Assembly (NCBI GenBank): GCA_016550415.1
Contig: JABXGU010000743.1
Location: 1-10,945 of the forward strand
Length of the DNA: 10,945 bases
Reading direction: 5' to 3'
Source of the DNA: an archaeon
GTDB taxonomy: Archaea > Asgardarchaeota > Hermodarchaeia > Hermodarchaeales > Hermodarchaeaceae
A model generated the notes under the pieces. It was given only the letters and a program-made list of their open reading frames with translations. It had not been told where the DNA came from and made no database searches. Shown in pieces: positions 6,773-10,945 of the stretch (position 1 is its first letter; each line of letters begins with the position of its first letter). A program made the translations under genes and the position numbers.

Positions 6773-8068
6773 ATGCCCACTAAATACAATACAGAGATGA
6801 TATCTATGGCGCAAATTCCCTGTGAAGAACCCAACCCATATCAGGTGGCAATCCGCCAACTGGAAATCGTAGCAGAGAAAATGAAGTTGGATCCTGATAT
6901 CCTTGAAGTTCTAAAATACCCAAAACGCACTCTAGAAGTAGCAATTCCTGTCCGTATGGATAATGGTCGTATCAAAGTGTTCCGTGGTTTCAGAGTTCAG
7001 CATCACGATGCCCTTGGACCTTTCAAGGGTGGGATTCGTTACCATCCAAAGGTTTGTCTTGATGAAGTGAGGGCTCTAGCAATTTGGATGACCATGAAAT
7101 GCGCTGTCATTGGTCTACCATATGGTGGCGGCAAAGGTGGCATAATCTGCAACCCCAAGGAAATGAGTGCTACTGAGATTGAACGAATGACCCGTCGTTT
7201 CACCAGCGGAATAATGGAAATAATTGGTCCCTATCGAGATGTACCCGCACCCGATGTATACACATCAGGACGAGAAATGGCATGGATTTTTGATACCTAC
7301 TCTCAATCAAAGGGGTACGCTATTCCTGAGGTAGTAACTGGAAAACCTGTAGAAATTGGAGGTAGTCTTGGTCGTCTCGAAGCTACCAGCCGCGGTGTTG
7401 TTATTACCGTTCGCGAAGCCGCTAAGCGTATAAATTTGAATCTGAAAAATGCAACATGCGCAGTACAAGGCTTTGGCAACGTTGGCTATCACGCCGCACT
7501 TCTACAAGCAGAATTTGGCACAAAAATAGTTGCTGTCAGCGACTCAAGTGGTGGCATCTATAATCCAAAGGGATTCAACCCTGCTGATGTTAAAACCTAC
7601 AAGGATAAGACTGGTACAGTCGTTGGTTACCCTGGGACCGAGAAAATCTCTAATGCTGACTTACTCGAACTCGATGTTGATGTCCTCATTCCTGCAGCTC
7701 TAGAAAATCAGATACTCAAGCACAATGCACCTCGTATTAAGGCCAAAATCATTAGCGAAGGTGCTAATGGACCTACTACACCTGATGCTGATACTATTCT
7801 CTATGAGAGTGGAAAACTCCTCATTCCAGATATCCTTGCAAATGCAGGGGGCGTGACAGTAAGCTATTTCGAATGGCTACAAAATCTTACACGTGAAAGC
7901 TGGACTGAAGAAGAAGTCAACAGAAAACTTGAACAACGAATGGTCAATGCATTCAAGGAAGTGTATGAAACTAGCCAACGAGAAGAAGTCCACATGCGCA
8001 CAGCTGCATATATTGTAGCCATCAAACGCGTATCAGATGCAATAAAGATTCGCGGTATTTTCCCCTAG
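6773..8068 (+). CDS. gdhA: Glutamate dehydrogenase 1 (archaeal hexameric type)
   Basis: Catalyses the reversible oxidative deamination of glutamate to 2-oxoglutarate and ammonia with NAD(P)+, linking amino-acid use to central carbon flow. Substrate-domain marks are Lys85 in KGGIRYHP, Lys109 (WMTMK), the catalytic Lys121 in PYGGGKGG and Asp161 in PAPDVYT. The Rossmann coenzyme domain shows GFGNVG (233-238) and VAVSD with Asp257 at the second strand; this does not settle NAD versus NADP. SEGANGPTTPDAD and NAGGVTVSYFEW (Ser364, expected to contact the glutamate side chain) complete the site, so the enzyme should be active on glutamate. The sequence is close to Pyrococcus-type enzymes. ATG 6773 gives 431 residues; ATG 6806, preceded by GAGATGAT, gives 420, the usual archaeal length, and may be the true start. 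Confidence 0.97.
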   Translation: MPTKYNTEMISMAQIPCEEPNPYQVAIRQLEIVAEKMKLDPDILEVLKYPKRTLEVAIPVRMDNGRIKVFRGFRVQHHDALGPFKGGIRYHPKVCLDEVRALAIWMTMKCAVIGLPYGGGKGGIICNPKEMSATEIERMTRRFTSGIMEIIGPYRDVPAPDVYTSGREMAWIFDTYSQSKGYAIPEVVTGKPVEIGGSLGRLEATSRGVVITVREAAKRINLNLKNATCAVQGFGNVGYHAALLQAEFGTKIVAVSDSSGGIYNPKGFNPADVKTYKDKTGTVVGYPGTEKISNADLLELDVDVLIPAALENQILKHNAPRIKAKIISEGANGPTTPDADTILYESGKLLIPDILANAGGVTVSYFEWLQNLTRESWTEEEVNRKLEQRMVNAFKEVYETSQREEVHMRTAAYIVAIKRVSDAIKIRGIFP

Positions 8069-8090
8069 GAAAGAGAAAACAAAAAGGCGT

Positions 8091-8108
8091 CTTTCAGTAT
8101 TCTGAAAG
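8091..8108. repeat. Hairpin after glutamate dehydrogenase 1
   Basis: CTTTCAG and CTGAAAG form a perfect 7-bp stem around TATT, 22 nt after the stop. It has no T-run after it, so it may be a transcript 3'-end hairpin rather than a clear terminator. The spacer to the convergent KaiC-like gene (8069-8200) shows nothing else. Confidence 0.45.
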
Positions 8109-8200
8109 TGACTCGAAAGAATTCAGGCTATCTAGTCTTCACCATAAACTCACATAACAACACTCAAGTCTAGATCCTCAGTGGCTATCCATAAAATCCT

Positions 8201-8929
8201 TCATTTCTCGAATGAGATTGAGAGTGCATCGGCAGTATATTTGCGCTGTTCATATGTCCTAGTATCATATCTTGCCCCTGCTTTCTTGACCTTGAGGAAC
8301 AAGTCATTTCCCTGCTTACTGAGCTCAATCGCAACTTGTGTTATGTGCTCAATGGCTGCAAGGAATTCATGAGTGTGAGCAAATCGGTTAATGGTCCAAT
8401 AAGCAAGAGTCTTGTAAGCATATAGTGCTGGGCAAATGTGACCAAATAGTTCTTGGACCTCCCTCTGTCCCCAAATAATCTCCATTGCTGTAAGGCTGTT
8501 AAATACAAGACGTGTACCATCACCAACGAATTCTCGCTCAATACGCCCAAAGAAATGATGGAAACTCTCCGCTTCTTTTGAACTGGGGACCTTTCGAATC
8601 CATTCTGGCGCTTTGTCATAGAAGTCAGTGAAGATGAGTTCTCCGCGACCTCCTGATTCGGAAAAACAATCCAGCACAAGAAAATATTTCTCCCAACCCT
8701 TGGGCAAAGTCGAAATCAAGGGTTCAAGGAAAATCAATAGCGCCTGAGGAGGATAAATAAAATCTAAGTAAATTACTTGATTTTTTTCCTTAATGCCCTG
8801 CCTCATGAATATTTGAAGGAACTCGTGAACGAATGTTCCTGTCTCATATTCCCAAACAACATTTTCTCCACTATTTAGCCCCTTTCCAAGAAGATCATCC
8901 AAACCCAAGATGCCCGTCGAAGATTTCAT
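8201..8929 (-). CDS. KaiC/RadA-like RecA-superfamily protein with inactivated ATPase site
   Basis: The N-terminus STGILGLDDLLGKGLNSGENVV (residues 4-25) is the hallmark of archaeal KaiC/GvpD/Rad55-like proteins (usually STGIPGLDxLLGGGIPxGxVV). The P-loop should follow, but here it reads WEYETGTFVHEF (26-37): the glycine-rich GxxGxGKT and its lysine are absent. The Walker B strand reads RLVFNSLTAM (140-149), with Asn144 where Asp is expected. The rest of the core fold seems kept, and the 242-residue length fits a single RecA domain. ATP hydrolysis is therefore unlikely. Archaea are known to carry inactivated RecA-superfamily paralogues thought to act in signalling or as partners of active copies; which applies here is unknown. 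ATG 8929 has AGGAAGG upstream. The gene is divergent from glutamate dehydrogenase 2 and shares its operator-rich spacer. Confidence 0.85.
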   Translation of the reverse strand: MKSSTGILGLDDLLGKGLNSGENVVWEYETGTFVHEFLQIFMRQGIKEKNQVIYLDFIYPPQALLIFLEPLISTLPKGWEKYFLVLDCFSESGGRGELIFTDFYDKAPEWIRKVPSSKEAESFHHFFGRIEREFVGDGTRLVFNSLTAMEIIWGQREVQELFGHICPALYAYKTLAYWTINRFAHTHEFLAAIEHITQVAIELSKQGNDLFLKVKKAGARYDTRTYEQRKYTADALSISFEK

Positions 8930-8953
8930 CGTCTTATATCCTTCCTAATTTGA

Positions 8954-8975
8954 TGTACAGCTATCCATTATATGT
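8954..8975 (-). promoter_or_regulatory. Box A of the KaiC-like gene with a TGTACA box downstream of it
   Basis: On the minus strand ACATATAATG (8966-8975) looks like a TATA element. The palindromic TGTACA (8954-8959) follows 7 nt downstream of its core, between it and the expected transcription start near 8945. This mirrors the layout at glutamate dehydrogenase 2. Confidence 0.5.
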
Positions 8976-8990
8976 TTGGTTGTTGTTTGA

Positions 8991-9015
8991 TGTTCATTAA
9001 TGTACATTATGAACA
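8991..9015. promoter_or_regulatory. Near-perfect 25-bp inverted repeat, probable operator
   Basis: TGTTCA, one T, the perfect 12-bp palindrome TAATGTACATTA, then TGAACA. The outer arms pair with each other and only one base breaks the symmetry. It lies directly upstream of the proposed box A of glutamate dehydrogenase 2, in the spacer shared with the divergent KaiC-like gene. Its size suits a dimeric or multimeric regulator. Confidence 0.7.
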
Positions 9016-9020
9016 CAAGG

Positions 9021-9040
9021 TTTGAATAGTTGTACATTAT
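9021..9040 (+). promoter_or_regulatory. Box A of glutamate dehydrogenase 2 followed by a second TGTACATTAT copy
   Basis: TTTGAATA (9021-9028) is one base from TTTAAATA and would start transcription near 9048. TGTACATTAT (9031-9040) repeats exactly the core at 9001-9010, 30 bp away. A protein bound there would sit between the TATA box and the start site, a typical repressor position in archaea. Confidence 0.5.
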
Positions 9041-9054
9041 ACTCTTACTCAACC

Positions 9055-9060
9055 AGGTGA
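9055..9060 (+). promoter_or_regulatory. Shine-Dalgarno AGGTGA fixing the start of glutamate dehydrogenase 2
   Basis: AGGTGA lies 7 nt before ATG 9068. It supports translation of the whole N-terminal extension rather than an internal start at the enzyme domain. Confidence 0.8.
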
Positions 9061-9067
9061 AGTCAAA

Positions 9068-10831
9068 ATGCTTAGCCTGGTTGAATTAACAGAATATGAA
9101 TTAGGTATGAAGAAGTTAATGATTGACTTCTTCGCTGAAAATCCTGAACTAACTGAAGGTCTTGAAAATTTTACAACAGCACGTTATGCAATTGCCGTCG
9201 TATTCACTGAGAACTATGGAGTGTCCATCGAGGATGCAATTCAAGTGATTGACAGTCTTGAGCACAAAATTCGAGACGCTGAATATGTTAAGATCGAAGG
9301 CAACGGAATTAGGAATGTCTCTGCTGTTCTTACTCGTTCCGAGCTAGAATTATTACGTGTTCTAGTCGACTTTTTCGTTGAAGAACCATCCGTTGGATCA
9401 GCAAGCAAACTAACTGATCGACACGAGATGTTGATTGATGCTTACTATTGGGTTCATGGAGGCGACATTGAAACTGCACGGGTTTGTTGCCATAGTCTGA
9501 TTAGCAAGATGCGCAATGCATCAACTATCAGTTTTGAGACTTTAAGGGCAGTTACACCAACACCAAATCCGTATGAAGCAGCTTTGCAGCAACTGGATCT
9601 CGCCGCCGAAAAGATGGGGCTAGACCCAGCCATCCATGAAATGCTAAAACATCCTATGCGCGTACTTATCGTCAATATTCCAGTTCATATGGATGACGGT
9701 GCTGTCAGAGTGTTCACGGGTTTTCGATCCCAGTATAATGATGCACTTGGTCCCACAAAGGGAGGTATCAGATACCATCCTGATGTGAATTTAGACGAAG
9801 TGGTTGCGCTATCAGCTTGGATGACCTTCAAGACTGCCGTTGCAGGTCTTCCCTTGGGTGGCGGTAAAGGCGGGATACGGTGTAATCCCAAAGAAATGTC
9901 ACTCGGTGAACTCGAACGCCTCACTCGTGGATACACCAGGGAACTAATCAAATTCATTGGCCCACAAACAGACGTTCCAGCGCCAGATGTCTACACAGAC
10001 TCACAAACAATGGCATGGATTATGGACGAATATGCTGAAGTATCGGGCATATACGCTCCAGGCGTTGTTACAGGGAAACCCATAGAGATTGGTGGTTCAC
10101 AGGGACGAAATGAAGCAACTTCACGAGGACTTGTGTACACAGTAATCGAAGCTTCTGAACACCTTCGAATCCCTCTAAAGGGTGCCAGAGTAACTGTCCA
10201 GGGATACGGAAACGTTGGATACTATGCAGCTAGAATTCTCCATGAAATGGGATGCAAAATTATAGCCGTCTCCGATTCCAAAGGTGGCATTCACAATCCC
10301 GCTGGTCTCAACCCAGTTGCAGTAAAAGAACATAAAGACAAGACTCGTTCAGTCATTGGTTTTCGTGGCAGTAAACAGATCACTAACAATGAAATCCTTG
10401 AACTCGAATGTGAAATCCTAGTACCAGCTGCACTTGAGAATGTAATAACAAAAGAAAATGCATCAAGAATCAAGGCAAAGATTGTTGCAGAAGGTGCAAA
10501 CGGACCAACAACACCAGAGGCAGATGTTATTCTGCACAATCAAGGAATCTTCCTAATTCCTGATATTCTTGCCAATGCTGGAGGAGTAACAGTAAGCTAC
10601 TTCGAGCAAGTTCAAAATCAAATGAACTATTACTGGACTGAAGAGGAAGTCAATTCAAAACTTGAGAAGATAATGCGAACTGCTTTCAGTAATGTGCTGA
10701 AAATCTCAAAAGAACTTGATGTCCCAATGCGTGTCGCCGCCTTCATCTTAGCAGTCAAACGTATTGCTGGCGCCATCAAAGCTCGAAAACGTGCACTGAT
10801 AATGGCCCCCGTTGCTATAGCTAGTGCTTAA
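9068..10831 (+). CDS. gdhA: Glutamate dehydrogenase 2 with a duplicated N-terminal helical extension
   Basis: The enzyme part (about residues 166-575) is a full archaeal glutamate dehydrogenase, paralogous to the copy at 6773. It has Lys231 in KGGIRYHP, Lys255, catalytic Lys267 in PLGGGKGG, Asp307 in PAPDVYT, coenzyme loop GYGNVG (379-384), Asp403, and Ser510 in NAGGVTVSYFE. It should make 2-oxoglutarate and ammonia from glutamate. The unusual part is residues 1-165. Residues 7-77 and 88-157 align with one single-residue gap and about 20 identities, so the extension is a tandem duplication. Each unit runs from LTxxEL through DFFxExP and a G-x-x-I-E-x-A helix to SLxxKxRxA. The pattern recalls a winged helix of the OmpR/PhoB C-terminal type, but this is a guess. 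The extra mass suggests regulation by ligand, partner or DNA. A short extra C-terminal tail (ALIMAPVAIASA) is also present. The start is secured by AGGTGA; I see no ATG near the enzyme domain boundary for a short form. Confidence 0.96.
   Translation: MLSLVELTEYELGMKKLMIDFFAENPELTEGLENFTTARYAIAVVFTENYGVSIEDAIQVIDSLEHKIRDAEYVKIEGNGIRNVSAVLTRSELELLRVLVDFFVEEPSVGSASKLTDRHEMLIDAYYWVHGGDIETARVCCHSLISKMRNASTISFETLRAVTPTPNPYEAALQQLDLAAEKMGLDPAIHEMLKHPMRVLIVNIPVHMDDGAVRVFTGFRSQYNDALGPTKGGIRYHPDVNLDEVVALSAWMTFKTAVAGLPLGGGKGGIRCNPKEMSLGELERLTRGYTRELIKFIGPQTDVPAPDVYTDSQTMAWIMDEYAEVSGIYAPGVVTGKPIEIGGSQGRNEATSRGLVYTVIEASEHLRIPLKGARVTVQGYGNVGYYAARILHEMGCKIIAVSDSKGGIHNPAGLNPVAVKEHKDKTRSVIGFRGSKQITNNEILELECEILVPAALENVITKENASRIKAKIVAEGANGPTTPEADVILHNQGIFLIPDILANAGGVTVSYFEQVQNQMNYYWTEEEVNSKLEKIMRTAFSNVLKISKELDVPMRVAAFILAVKRIAGAIKARKRALIMAPVAIASA
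9086..9298 (+). repeat. Unit 1 of the duplicated extension of glutamate dehydrogenase 2
   Basis: Encodes residues 7-77. It shares L-T-x-x-E-L, D-F-F-x-E-x-P, I-E-x-A, S-L-x-x-K-x-R-x-A and a final Glu with unit 2. Confidence 0.8.
9329..9538 (+). repeat. Unit 2 of the duplicated extension of glutamate dehydrogenase 2
   Basis: Encodes residues 88-157. It aligns to unit 1 with an offset of 81 residues in the first third and 80 in the rest, that is, one deleted residue. Confidence 0.8.
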
Positions 10832-10851
10832 ATTAGAAATAAAAGTTCACG

Positions 10852-10905
10852 CAGGCAGCAATTTGCTGCCTGATTCCTTCTTTTTCTTATTTTCTTCGTT
10901 TTTGT
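10852..10905 (+). terminator. Intrinsic terminator of glutamate dehydrogenase 2
   Basis: Arms CAGGCAGCAA and TTGCTGCCTG form a perfect 10-bp stem around a single T (10852-10872), 20 nt after the stop. T-rich DNA follows (TTCTTTTTCTTATTTTC and TTTTTG), as expected of a strong terminator. Confidence 0.8.
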
Positions 10906-10937
10906 TCACTATGTTCAATATTTAAAAGGTATGTACA
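10903..10937 (+). promoter_or_regulatory. Promoter of a gene beyond the window, with TGTTCA/TGTACA boxes
   Basis: TGTTCA at 10903-10908 and 10912-10917 precede a good box A (TATTTAAAA, 10919-10927). TGTACA follows at 10932-10937, 4 nt after the TATA element. The boxes match those around glutamate dehydrogenase 2. The gene itself lies outside the window. Confidence 0.5.
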
Positions 10938-10945
10938 TTTATTCC

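Noticed and set aside
8341..8679. Open frame of 112 codons on the minus strand
   Set aside because: It is an out-of-frame shadow inside the KaiC-like gene, whose own frame has clear family motifs.
6773..10831. The two glutamate dehydrogenase genes as a recent tandem duplication or insertion-sequence-driven copy
   Set aside because: The proteins differ at many positions, the DNA match is broken throughout, and no terminal repeats or transposase remnants flank them. They are old paralogues.

Overview
The window looks like a piece of an archaeal chromosome. Evidence for this: a DUF99-family gene, two hexameric-type glutamate dehydrogenases close to those of hyperthermophilic archaea, a TrmB-like winged-helix protein, a KaiC/RadA-like protein of the inactivated archaeal kind, TATA/BRE-style promoter elements, and repeated AGGTGA Shine-Dalgarno sites. 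An Asgard-type lineage would fit the flavour of the proteins, but that is only a guess; the sequence contains no marker that settles it. There is no rRNA, tRNA, CRISPR array, transposase or prophage gene.

Left part (31-4206, all on +): a long TrmB-like protein with a winged helix, a very long coiled coil and a PLD-like tail; an M20-fold peptidase that has lost three of its five metal ligands; and a CinA N-domain protein overlapping it by ATGA. A 10-bp inverted repeat closes this run. Middle part (4280-6705): a small helical protein on the minus strand, divergent from a Maf nucleotide pyrophosphatase; a DUF99 gene on the minus strand, possibly preceded by an overlapping small ORF; and, head to head with these, an unknown 200-residue acidic-tailed protein built from two helical repeats.

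Right part (6773-10831): two paralogous glutamate dehydrogenases. The first has about the usual archaeal size. The second carries a 165-residue N-terminal extension made of a clear tandem duplication, with its start fixed by a perfect Shine-Dalgarno site. Between them, divergent from the second, lies a KaiC-like protein with destroyed Walker A and Walker B motifs. The spacer between that gene and the second dehydrogenase holds a near-perfect 25-bp inverted repeat and several TGTACA/TGTTCA boxes phased about one helical turn apart. The same box recurs just downstream of a TATA box at the right edge of the window, which suggests a small regulon.

The most interesting parts are the fused, duplicated regulatory-looking domain on glutamate dehydrogenase 2, the TGTACA operator set, and the two apparent pseudoenzymes (M20 and KaiC-like). 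A second duplicated helical protein next to glutamate dehydrogenase 1 may be a free-standing counterpart of the fused domain, but that link is weak.
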